In this document: positions 1 through 9,118 of the stretch, piece by piece
How positions within the stretch are numbered: the stretch's first letter is position 1
How the letters are laid out: the number at the start of each line of letters is the position of its first letter
NCBI GenBank assembly: GCA_004325065.1
Contig: PITI01000554.1
Location: 1 to 10,929 of the forward strand
Source: Hamiltosporidium magnivora
Lineage: Eukaryota; Microsporidia; Dubosqiidae
Length of the DNA stretch: 10,929 nt
Direction: 5' to 3'
The notes under the pieces: model-generated
Told to the model about the DNA's origin: nothing
Databases searched by the model: none
What the model saw: only the letters and a program-made list of their open reading frames with translations
Position numbers and translations under genes: made by a program

Positions 1-1277
1 TACTAAAATTGGTAAAATATAAGTTTTTTGCATAAAAGAATTGAACTCTATCAATGCAGTAGTTTTTCTGAATAAAGCCAATTAAAAAAACCCATCAATT
101 TATGGAGCAAATGACAACGTGTTGCATAGTATCTGGCCTGGATTCATAAAAAAAATCATTGTACATGTCTATCATCAGATTTGTTCTGAAAACCATACCA
201 AAGGCTCGGGATAATATCAGGACTATCGATATGCGCTCAAATCAAAAACTCTCGGATCTATAAAGCTAATATCTAACTTAAAGGGCAAAAATACGATTTT
301 TTTTCAAATTCCTTCTTATATTAACATCTTAAGTTTTTTTCATTAAATTTTCCATGAATCATTATTTTAAATGTTTGCATAAGAAATATTATATTCAATA
401 CGAGGGGAACTTAAACCCTCGCATGAGAGTCTTGAGGTTTTTATTTTTTTCTGTTCTGTGTTTTCTACGTCTAGTTTTTCTTGTGAATATATTTAAAAAC
501 TCCGAAACTCGACATTTTACTTTCGAGATCTTTCTTACAAGCCGTGAGTTGTTTTCGCGTGTAAGTCGCCATAAAATGGAACATGGAGAATAGGCATGTG
601 GTTTTTTTACATATCGTCAGAAGTTTACTATCAACCAATTTAAATCGTGCTTACAGAATTGAACATTTCTTTCCTGATCTCTATAAGTAAGTTTTTCGTT
701 TTGCAGAAATAATTTTCGCCTCAATTAAAATGTGATAAAGTTTAGTTAAGGGGACTGGGGTTTTGTGAAAATTGCGAGGCTTATTTTATCTTTTTTGAGC
801 TGTTGGTTTCGCGTTTTCTTCTTTATTTTTTGAAATTTTTAAGAACACTACTTTATCAGGTGTGCAAAAAAATCTTTGTAATAGTACATAACCGAGGCAA
901 AAGGTTACTTCTGACTTTTTGATTGTCCATATTATATGTTTATTTTTGAATAACAAGAACACACTATGCTCCTTGACGGTGTAAAATCTAGCATCCAATA
1001 TAATGCTAATACTAAATTTTCTTCTAAGAAGTAGGAATATAAAGTTTTTCATGCTATAAAGCAATCTAAACACATATATATTTGGCACGGAAAAAAAGTA
1101 TTAATTAAAGCAAGCAGTACATGAAATTCAGCAATTATCACCAGGTTCAAAAACAGTGATGTTTAAAAATTCTCCCTGGCATAAGATCTCTTTGATATTA
1201 TTGCAACAATCAAACCGCAAATTTTTATGCCTTTTAGATTAATTTTCAGGTTCTTTGCGGTCTTCACTTGTCTTCAT
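1..1277 (-). pseudogene. Decayed coding region, possibly retroelement-derived, cut by the left edge
   Basis: Reading the minus strand from an ATG at 1277, one frame stays coding-like for a long way. Between 1277 and 474 (268 codons) it meets only six stops (1241, 1130, 1103, 788, 683 and 653), where about 20 would be expected in DNA this AT-rich. The text includes ordinary soluble-protein stretches such as EFLNITVFEPGDN (about 1172-1134) and a start-like MATYTRKQLTACKKDLESK at 572. Stops become denser below 473, but coding-like text persists. At 101-75 the frame reads KLMGFFNWL, preceded by ATRCHLLH; this resembles the RT/RNase H connection of Ty3/gypsy polyproteins. Another frame takes over below about 80 and is open to the edge. 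The catalytic RT motif was not found, so the retroelement label is tentative. The decay is inferred from all three stop codons occurring in frame. Confidence 0.45.
401..421. repeat. Small GC-rich hairpin
   Basis: CGAGGG (401-406) and CCCTCG (416-421) form a perfect 6-bp stem around a 9-base loop. It stands out because the surroundings are AT-rich. It lies inside the decayed minus-strand frame, and no function is evident. Confidence 0.3.
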
Positions 1278-2593
1278 GTAAATTTTAGCTATCCTCTTTT
1301 TTTGTTAATACTTCTTTTTATTCTGATTAGATTAATATTTATCTAAAAATGGGAATTATATTACGTGGATTCACTTTTCGTGCTGGCGTATAAAATCAAT
1401 CTACTGCAAAAAACGAACGATTATAATACGCCGTTACTTTGATTGTCTAAACTTATAACAAAAATAGAACAATCTAAAAACTGAGAATATATCAAGAAAT
1501 TGAAATTTATGTATGAATTTTTTAGTTCATTTCTTTTCATGTTTTTAACCTTTTCTCAGAGACATGATTGCGTGATCTTTCTCAATACATATTTTACAAT
1601 TTTTTAAGAAAAAAAGATCTCTTCACATAAAGATGTTAGAATTATTTATAGAACCGCATCTGCTGATAAAACTAGACAATATGTGTCTCTAAAAAGAAGA
1701 TTTGATAACGTATGAATAGATATACGAGGGCTATTGTATTCCATGGGTAATTTTAGAGCACATTCAAGAATACTAAAGATATGTTGTTAAAGAGGTGTGA
1801 GCTCTTTGAGCGTGCAGAGTCGAGAGGTTGTTTTTTTCAAATATATATACGGAACAGGATGCTTGCAGGTTTCTTGATGGAATTATTTGTGTTTTACTTT
1901 TGCCTTTAATATCATAAATGAAGCATAGGTAACCAATAACAAACAATGAATTTTAAATACGGAAATAATTGTTAAATTTCATTGTTTTTTAAATCTAAGA
2001 GCGCTACATGTCTTCGGAAAGATTATAAAAGTTCTATATAATGAATGTATTTGAATAAAAAAATATTCTATTGTAGTCTACACTTAAGCTGGTAATTGAT
2101 TTTTCAAAGGGTTTTAAGCTTTGGCTTTAGTTCGTTAAAAAAATTCAATCTGCATGAGCAATCTCTGAAGATATTATTTGGTAAATTTTCATAGGTCTTT
2201 GTAGAATATTATAAATTTCTTTTGTCTCAATGCTAAAGAAATTTAAATAATCATTTTAGCATTTTATATGCAAAAATTTAAGATAATAGAGGATGCATTA
2301 TATTAATCTCGTAGTTTATTAATCTTTGAATGAAAAAAAAATTCTTATTTAAAAAATTAAATATGTTAGGAATTAATAAATTAAGAAAAAAAATATTTAT
2401 AGAAACAAAGAATATTAATCACTTTATTACTCTATTTAGGAAAATTGATAATGAATTTCTTAAAAAAATTCAAAATTCCTAAATTGGGTAATAAATGATT
2501 AATTATGTTCACTAATAATTTCTGATTTAAAAAGCTAAATTACAAAAGTATTTAATGATTTGAACTTCGAAAAAAATAGATGAATATTAGGGC
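1278..2593. other. Stretch without an intact gene; coding-like island at about 1600-1930
   Basis: No frame of convincing length with a plausible start was found. From about 1600 to 1930 the DNA is less AT-rich and several frames on both strands are fairly open. A minus-strand run from an ATG at 1744 contains CLVLSADAVL before a stop; a plus-strand frame over the same bases is also coding-like. This may be another gene relic, but the strand cannot be decided. From about 1930 to 2590 the DNA is AT-rich spacer. An inverted repeat, ATTTAGGAA (2434-2442) with TTCCTAAAT (2476-2484), is the only structure worth naming there. Confidence 0.5.
2590..2592 (+). promoter_or_regulatory. GGG start-proximal motif of the broken gene
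   Basis: GGG lies one base before the ATG at 2594. CCC- or GGG-like triplets just upstream of the start codon are described for many microsporidian genes. This supports 2594 as the original start of the pseudogene. A three-base match is weak evidence alone. Confidence 0.3.
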
Positions 2594-4129
2594 ATGGCAT
2601 ATAAAATATCTGCTGCTATTTCTAGTCTTTTTAGTGTGAACTAGGTTGGCTGCTTTAGATATTGAAGATGGGTTTTCAATCAATTTGTTAAAGGTATTCT
2701 CGCGATTATTAATAATGAAGAGGAAAGTATTATTTCAAAGGAATTTGTGGCAGAAAGAACATTTCTTTTCTTGTTTTTAAACAAGAAAATGCAACTGTTG
2801 GACTACCAATTTGAGTTTTTGCGATAATAATTCAAAGTATTTGAGCGAGAAATCATTTCTCTTTGTAGAACATCTGAGCAGAAATTCACAAGCATATTTT
2901 TAAATAATTTTCTTAAGGTTTTAGTAAACCATAATATTTTAGTATTTCCTTGTTTTTTTTAGTTTGAAAAAATCGACGAATATGATTCCGAATTTCATAA
3001 GGTAACATTTCAACACTATATATGCCCGAGCCGTGGAAAAAACAAGATTTTTGATTTTATGAGGGAATATATTGAAAAACTTGGTGGCTTGATTTCAAAA
3101 TCTTAGTGTGGTATTTATTATATTAGACATAATATTTGCGAAAATACATTTGATCTGAAGTCGAAATCTTATTTTGAAGGTTTTGAAAGAAATGAATCGA
3201 TTTCAATTATAGAAGTCGAAAATGAGTTCAAAAGTAAAGGTAATTATCTTACCGAGTTCATATAAGCCCTCATCTTCAAGTCACAAGTAAAATACATGCA
3301 AGATCAGAAAATAAAAATGATCGAGCCGGTATATAGTATTTCAGTACTATCACAGGAAGATTTTTTCATAATATTTTAGATATATATGTTAAACGTATAA
3401 ATCCTCGTTATTTGGAAGAATATCAGGATATTTGTGAACTAATAAAGAAAATTTTATTAATGATTAGAGATACTTTTATACAGATAAATAATGTTATGAA
3501 TCATATTTCACTTTCAGAAAGCTTAAAATATATTTTTGAAGATATAATTAAGATTATGGGGTAGTTTTTGTTAAAAATCTAACGGAAACACAATTATTTT
3601 TGAAAAATCCTGAAAAAGTTATAAAAAAATATACTGGCGTGATTTTAGCCACTGCGTATATTAATATAAACGAGAACAACGAAGCATGCGTGATTTGTTT
3701 CACACAATCGCGAAATTTGAAACTTTTATTTCTCGGTTACTTGAAACTATTCCCAAAACATTTTTTATGATGATTGAAAATCCTGTATCAGGTACCAACA
3801 GAGATTTTATTAAAAAAAATTCAGACAAGAAAGATGTGGAAAAAAATGCCTCCGCTCTAAAGCATTTTACGAAGAAGTTTTGTGATTAACTTCTAAAAAA
3901 AAATTTTTTTTTCTGTGATTTTCACAGTAAAAGCGTGTACGGTTTGATTTCTCTTACCAAACAAAATGATTCCGAATTTTTGCAAGAATTTAGAAATAAT
4001 ATTGAAATTATTTTATCTTCAAACTGGTCTTTTTATCAATATGTTATAAAAAATCCGGAAATTATGGATATTTTTCTCGTTAAAATATTTTCATGATTGG
4101 TTAAGCGTGATTTGATAAATGAAATTTAA
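2594..4129 (+). pseudogene. Broken gene of about 510 codons, family not recognised
   Basis: Coding-like text can be followed across frames from an ATG at 2594, which has GGG just upstream (2590-2592), to a terminal TAA at 4127. Naming frames by start position modulo 3, the segments are: frame 2, 2594-2824; frame 0, about 2820-2900; frame 2, about 2894-3262; frame 1, about 3259-3561; frame 0, 3561 to about 3685; frame 2, 3686-4129. In-frame stops lie at 2642, 2663, 2960, 3104, 3334, 3887 and 4094, and there are about five frame changes. Typical stretches are SIISKEFVAERTFLFLFLNK (segment 1), KYLSEKSFLFVEHLSRNSQA (segment 2), RINPRYLEEYQDICELIKK (segment 4) and SLTKQNDSEFLQEFRNN (segment 6). 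The encoded protein was charged and probably helical, with no repeats or obvious transmembrane run. An open stretch at 3686-3889 is part of this relic, not a separate gene. No family is recognised. Confidence 0.75.
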
Positions 4130-6290
4130 TAGTATAATATTCAATTATTAACGATTTTTAAGAATAAATTTTCGTTTGGTTTTCATCTATAGGTTTCTTT
4201 TCATTTTGATACAATAATTTTTGTAATTTTTTTTAAAATATAAGTTTTAAATTGTCAATTAATATGAATTATATTTTTGGCCTTTAAACTCAATTATAAG
4301 ATATCAATTCGATTTATTTATTATTCTTTGAGATTTATTAACTATAATTCAATTTACTTTTTTTTCGTTATTTTGTTTTATGTAATTTTTTGCATGAGAA
4401 GTTGAAAATTAGATATCATATTTCGCAATATATTTTCTTTCTCGTCGGATGGGCTTTTCCTTTATAATATTATAATATATCAATGCATTTCATCAAATCC
4501 AAAATACCCTTATTATAGCTTTTAGGTCTTGAGCTGAATTAAAAAGAATATTTGGCTCTAAAATTCATGCCTAAATGCTCTTTAATAGTTATAGATGAGA
4601 GAAATGCGTTTTTTTGTCTGATATATTAGGGTAAACAAATTATATTTTGTAAAATTACAACGATTCACTTTAACTTACCACAAAAGAAAAATTTCGAATT
4701 TTATCTATAACCGAAGCAAGTTGGGTTAAGATTCTAATAATATTATGTAGGTTTAGTTTGGTTAAGTGTGAGAGTTGATATTAACTACAGATTTGTTTTT
4801 TAAGGTATTTTTTTTACATCATTTTTCTATATAATCATAAGTTAATTCTATAAATATTGGTCGGAATATTAATTAGAGTATTATTGATCATATACCGGAC
4901 TTTTTAACTGATTTTTTTTAGTTCTTTCCTTTCCCTACAAATAGAACACACTAACAGTGCCTCATAGGTTCGCCGCGTAATAGATTTCTCAATGACAATT
5001 TTCGTTTGATAGTTTAGGGTGTCAGTCTCACGGAAACTTTCGGAATGAAAGATAAAGAGAGCAAAAACCCGGGATCGAACCATTTTTAACTTATTTTATG
5101 AAAACTAAATCGTTAAAAACAATTTAAAATATCTAAATTTTTATTTTTTTAAAAAATCATACAGAAATCAATCTTCCAAACTTAATTTTTTTTAAAAAGA
5201 GTAGTAGTATTTTCTCACTTTGGTTCTCTAGAATATTAATTGAGCGCCTGCTCTATTCACAGTATAAAATGAATTTGTTTTTCTAAATAGTTTTGTTCTT
5301 AATAGATATAACACTATACTTTGTTGCAATTATACTTTTTTGCCCTTTTCGCATAACTTAGAGTCGAAACTTAATTATAATTTCTAGGTATTCTAACAAA
5401 TAAACCGGATATATTTTCTACATTAGGCTTAGTGAAGCTATTTATCTGATCATTCTCGTGTATTTTTTGCAGGAAATTCACAGGTCTTATTTTGGTAGAA
5501 ATTTTTTTTTAAGAAAACCATCTGTTTTATAGTAATATTAATACAACTAATTATTTTTTTTTAGATTTTTCGTTCATTATCAGATGGTTTCATTGTATGT
5601 CTATTTGTCTATACTTAGGTAATATTCGTCCAAGTGGGTCTGTACCTAGCCAAAACATGAAACTTACTTTTTATATATAATTTCTTTTTTTGAGATTTTA
5701 TCTCAATTAAAATATAACCTAAGGAATCAGATTCTTATTCTTATGCTTATTGAATAGAACAAGTATACTATTATATGTTAATTATTTATAGAACGGCTTT
5801 CTTTGTTCAATTATTATTGAATTATTTTACAAATCGAAGCAAACTTTCTCTGTATTCAAAGAAGTTCATTAAATTGGTTATATTTCAATACATACAGTTA
5901 AATATTAGTTCATAAAGAAATGCGTTCTCGAAACCGTATCATGTCTTTATATACAGAATTTTTGCTCGTCGCATCTTTTTTTGTATCTTTGAGCTCAGTT
6001 CTAATCGAAATTTTATTTCTTCTATATCAAAATCAGTGAAAGTTTATATTTTAGAGGTGCTTATATTTAGTGGTTTAAAATATAATTTAGGTTCTGGAAT
6101 ATAATTTGTCTAGGTTTGACTTAAATATTTTATTATTTGACTCAATAAGCATAATTATCCCAAATAAATTCCAGAGACATTTTTTTGTGGATTTCTATGA
6201 ACATTTTTCTTTTTATTCATTTTTTTGGTATATAAATGTCTGTTTGAAGATTTTACAATTTATAGATTAAAAGCAAAGCAATAAGGGTAA
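4130..6290. other. AT-rich spacer
   Basis: No gene is visible. All frames are broken by frequent stops, and long A and T runs are common. Two items stand out: a short tRNA-like B-box match at 5071-5081 on the minus strand, and a 10-bp inverted repeat at 5515-5590. The interval 4920-5085 is less AT-rich than the rest but gives no convincing reading frame. Confidence 0.6.
5515..5590. repeat. Inverted repeat with 10-bp arms
   Basis: AAACCATCTG (5515-5524) is matched by its exact reverse complement CAGATGGTTT (5581-5590), with 56 bases between. Four of the ten bases are G or C, which is more than chance readily gives here. The size would suit a tiny non-autonomous element or its remnant, but the immediate flanks show no target-site duplication. 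Confidence 0.4.
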
Positions 6291-6806
6291 CAAAAAACGA
6301 AATTTGATATGAATAATACATGGAGTGGTCTGCGAGGGAATGTAATGAATTTTGGTAAGGAAATTTTTAATGGCTACAATTTAAGTTTAATGCATAGCGA
6401 ATGCCTCGATATTATTTGGTGCTCTTATTTCCGCAAAGCTAGATTCTATTACTGGATATATATTTCTTAGTAAAAATCACAATGCTTTACTGATAAAATA
6501 GAACATTTGAAACTATTTTCGGAATTTTTTCATTAAACAGTACGTAAGTGCTAAAATTTATATCAACCAAATTATTATTATTTAAAACTTATAGAAAGCT
6601 ATAAAATTTCAAATATTTCGAAGAATCTAATAGTTGAAGGGAAAATTCGAAAATATACTCTGTCTCAGAATTATAAAAGGTTTAAATATTTTTGCATCTA
6701 CGAAAAATGTGTTTATATTTGAGTAAATTCCTGCACGGTTAAAATATGTTTTATTCACGTGAAATTCATACCAGAAATCATATATATGGCAATTTTCGCA
6801 GTCTAA
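6291..6806 (+). pseudogene. Retroelement RNase H-like remnant (Ty3/gypsy type suspected)
   Basis: A clean short frame from an ATG at 6309 to a stop at 6468 contains NNTWSGL near its start, then KEIFNGYNLSLMHSE. A second frame, open from 6391 to 6498, continues with ANASILFGALISAKLDSITG. In Ty3/gypsy polyproteins the RNase H begins with a W-rich stretch, a helix ending in a short loop, then a TDAS-x-x-G-x-GAVL motif and a G-Y strand. The order and spacing here agree, with N in place of the first catalytic D and a frameshift between the parts. Farther on, frame 0 is open from about 6609 to 6806 with one TGA at 6720; it includes NLIVEGKIRKYTLSQNYKRF, which might be the following spacer or integrase region. 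The copy is clearly dead. The family call comes from motif memory only. Confidence 0.4.
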
Positions 6807-7016
6807 TATATAAAATAAATCTTTTGAAAATATTAACCGTTTAGCTACTAATTCATGCTTGATTTTAGATCCGAAATTTTAGCGAACTTGCACATAAGTT
6901 TTAAAACGAAAATCTTTATCATTGCACATAAATATACCAACTGAAAATCTTATTACGAATCAGAAAACCATAATGTTACTGGTAAAAACCAAGCCATCAT
7001 CGTTTGCATACACAAG

Positions 7017-7923
7017 CTAATTTCTATGTATTTCAAGTTGAAATTTCATTTCATATCTCAGCTTAAAATTGTAAAGATTAAATATACAAACATATTTAAA
7101 TAAATGTTCTAAACAATCTGATATTCTATAAAATCTTATTACAGGCCTTAATGTATCAATTCTTCTACCAATGAAACATATGCCCTTTTGTTCATTATAG
7201 TCTTTTATACCCATCCGATTCATCTTAAAAAACATATCAAAGTGTAGTTTTTTGGATGAAGTTGTATATTTCTTAGGTTTCATTAATGCTTCTGCTTCTT
7301 TAGAAGAAAATTGGTTAGTAATCAGATGAAGTTGCTCTGTTTTTTATTTAGTTATATCATATTTTTGTATACGAATAGTTTGTGGTATATTCTATTCATG
7401 ATATTAACGTATTCATATATTCAATATAAATAATCTCTTTTTCAATACCTCATCAGGATTTCTATGATACTGCGACTTCAAGCTTTTGATCTAAAATCTA
7501 TGTAAAACCTATTTATGAACAAGTAAGTTTCATGTAATTCGTTAATTTTGTTGACATTCTGTGATTACAGGTCGAAGCTTACTTTAGACTCATCTAAAAC
7601 GAACAACATACCCACTTATTCTTGAATTTTCAAACCAAATAGACCCCCAATAAGCTATATCTCGGCTACTTATATGAATCCCACCATGATTATACAATCT
7701 CATACTAACAGATATGACTTGCTATTTGGAATTTCTGTGTTTTTAAAGGGTATATTTTTTGTAGCACATAGGCGTAATGGCTTCTAAGCCCAGTAAAGTT
7801 AGTTTTCTATGTTTTTTCATGAAATATCACACAAATTCAGTCGTGTCTTACGATATGGCTATAGAAAAAACTACAAAATAATTCGGTAAAAAACAGTTTT
7901 ACAATTTTATAAATCGTTTCCAT
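7017..7923 (-). pseudogene. Broken gene of about 300 codons, family not recognised
   Basis: On the minus strand, an ATG at 7923 opens a frame beginning METIYKIVKLFFTEL, with a TGA at 7839 and a TAG at 7809. A second frame (from about 7820) has stops at 7745 and 7724 and a clean run from 7703 to 7593 containing HISSRDIAYWGSIWFENSR. A third frame, from about 7597, has stops at 7567 and 7480 and includes VNKINELHETYLFINRF. The last frame is open from about 7343 to the TAG at 7017-7019 and includes NEQKGICFIGRRIDTLRPV. The ATG at 7283 is an internal methionine of this last segment, so the 88-codon open frame there is only the tail of a larger gene. The start region is hydrophobic, which could be a signal or membrane segment. 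It lies divergently from the intact gene at 8109. No known family is recognised, though a mobile-element origin is possible. Confidence 0.6.
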
Positions 7924-8102
7924 ATTTTACAAATTTTTAAATTACAGCCGAAAATTCGGTTGAATTTCAGTTTTCAGAAATTCTAACAAGTATTACAAAC
8001 CAATTTGTTATAATTTATTAACAAAAATTTTTAAAATGTGATTTCTCTCCACCGAACATAACCAATCATATAAAATTATATTTAAAATATATTTCAAAAA
8101 AG

Positions 8103-8105
8103 CCC
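8103..8105 (+). promoter_or_regulatory. CCC motif just before the start codon
   Basis: CCC sits three bases before the ATG at 8109. A CCC-like triplet within about ten bases of the start is a known feature of many microsporidian genes and stands out in this AT-rich leader. It favours the ATG at 8109 as the true start and is one of the few taxonomic clues here. Confidence 0.55.
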
Positions 8106-8108
8106 ATA

Positions 8109-8489
8109 ATGGACTCTGAACTTCAACAAACATTAGATTCTTTAAAACATAAACTAACAACATATAAAAGAGCATTTATAAATAAAATAAGAAAAGATTA
8201 TCAAGACTTTTTATCGTCAAATAAAGAAGAACTTTCGAAAATGACTTTATATTCATTTTCTAAATCTTTAAATAAGGGATTTTTAGGGAAAAAAATTCTT
8301 ATAAAAAATGCCTCTAAAAAACGTGATACTAAAAATATTAGATCTTCTATTGCAATAAGTATAGGAGATAGACAGATAATATATAATGGGAATACTTTCA
8401 CATCTAATTTGGGTGATGAAATAAACGATCCCGAACTTTTAAATGTTGTAAATGTTATCAGACAAAAGTTTGATAAGAAAACCGAATAA
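8109..8489 (+). CDS. Small protein, possibly Borealin/Nbl1-like
   Basis: This is the only intact gene in the window: 126 residues, no intron, ATG preceded by CCC, and AATAAA overlapping its TAA. Residues 1-60 are predicted by eye to be mostly helical and charged, with a coiled-coil look (LQQTLDSLKHKLTTYKRAF). Residues 23-62 follow the pattern of the N-terminal Nbl1/Borealin helix: an aromatic/basic helix, alternating charged residues, then a hydrophobic stretch ending near LGKKIL. A basic linker (about 63-76) leads to a likely beta hairpin (SIAISIGDRQIIYNG, about 80-94) and a final helix (about 107-123), a layout also seen at Borealin C termini. Borealin joins Survivin and INCENP to place Aurora kinase on centromeres and the spindle. 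The resemblance is faint and could be coincidence; coding status is secure, function is not. There is no signal peptide or membrane segment. Confidence 0.88.
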   Translation: MDSELQQTLDSLKHKLTTYKRAFINKIRKDYQDFLSSNKEELSKMTLYSFSKSLNKGFLGKKILIKNASKKRDTKNIRSSIAISIGDRQIIYNGNTFTSNLGDEINDPELLNVVNVIRQKFDKKTE

Positions 8490-8490
8490 A
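8485..8490 (+). terminator. Polyadenylation-like AATAAA overlapping the stop codon
   Basis: The canonical AATAAA spans the TAA stop (8487-8489) of the gene at 8109. A signal overlapping or close to the stop is in line with the very short 3' untranslated regions of microsporidia. In DNA this AT-rich a chance match is possible. Confidence 0.4.
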
Positions 8491-8598
8491 TTATAAATTT
8501 ACTATCATTTTTTAAAAACTTCTTTCAAATTGAAATCTATAACTTATATAAGAATATTTTGTAAAAATAATGTATAAATCAATATTTTCTATCCAAAG

Positions 8599-8620
8599 AT
8601 AACGATAGTAGTATCGTTAT
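8599..8620. repeat. Perfect 9-bp hairpin downstream of the intact gene
   Basis: ATAACGATA (8599-8607) and TATCGTTAT (8612-8620) pair perfectly around a four-base loop. It lies 110 bases after the stop of the gene at 8109. It might mark a transcript end, but one such hairpin could arise by chance in a window this size. Confidence 0.45.
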
Positions 8621-8918
8621 TAATTTATTAATCTTAATTGGTTAAAGTAAAAAAATTAAAATTTTCTGTAGTTTCTTACAAAAAAGATATTATTTAAGAA
8701 GAAATTAAGGAAAATCATTTCCGAATTAAATTTTGTATTCAACAAATAAATTATAATCTTAGGTTTCTTTAAATTAATCTATTTATGATTTACTCTATTA
8801 TATCCTTTTAGGTAATATAATCAAAATAGGATTTTTTCATTCCTTGGATTCTAATATTGCCGATTCGGAAATCTTTATAGATAAAATTATTTTTAAAAAA
8901 TTCATCGTCAGAATAGGC

Positions 8919-8931
8919 GCTAGGCATTAGA
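8919..8931 (+). repeat. GCTARGYATTAGA repeat, copy 1
   Basis: The sequence here is GCTAGGCATTAGA. It is one of three closely similar 13-mers on the same strand within 1.5 kb. Its flanks are not clearly alike to those of the other copies. Confidence 0.45.
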
Positions 8932-9081
8932 TTGCTATAGGGCTAAAGTCCTTCCAATTTAAAACCGGTATGCAAAATCGAAAAGTTTCTTCTTTTTTCC
9001 TAAAAAAAGCAAGTGGTTAAATTTAATATTTTTTTTTCTCACAAAAGAAGAATTAATCAAGTTTAAAAAATTAAAGATGCA

Positions 9082-9118
9082 TTGAGACATTTTTTTTTAG
9101 TAAAATTAAATGTCTCAA
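9082..9118. repeat. 11-bp perfect inverted repeat
   Basis: TTGAGACATTT (9082-9092) and AAATGTCTCAA (9108-9118) are exact reverse complements around a 15-base loop that contains a T run. The GAGAC core makes chance less likely than for a pure A/T match. It could be an RNA hairpin or the remains of a small terminal-repeat element. Confidence 0.5.

Noticed and set aside
354..593. Plus-strand open frame of 79 codons; its internal ATG at 423 has CCC five bases upstream and a hydrophobic start
   Set aside because: It overlaps the decayed minus-strand frame, whose text is the more coding-like here. The CCC belongs to a GC-rich hairpin, and the protein is arginine- and phenylalanine-rich as antisense frames often are. 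A small secreted protein is not fully excluded.
786..1088. Independent 100-residue minus-strand gene
   Set aside because: It would start with GTG, not ATG, and the same frame continues with coding-like text on both sides, so it is a piece of the longer relic at 1-1277.
2594..4129. Reassigned stop codons instead of gene decay
   Set aside because: All three stop codons interrupt the relics and there are frameshifts as well, while the intact gene at 8109 uses a normal TAA and has no internal stop.
5071..5081. Perfect tRNA B-box (GGTTCGATCCC on the minus strand)
   Set aside because: The T-arm stem pairs at only two or three positions, there is no A-box or matching acceptor stem at the right distance, and a permuted arrangement with the sequence near 5022-5038 does not pair either. 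At most it is a decayed tRNA-like scrap.
8201..8401. Minus-strand open frame inside the intact gene
   Set aside because: It is an antisense shadow of the gene at 8109, without its own start signal.
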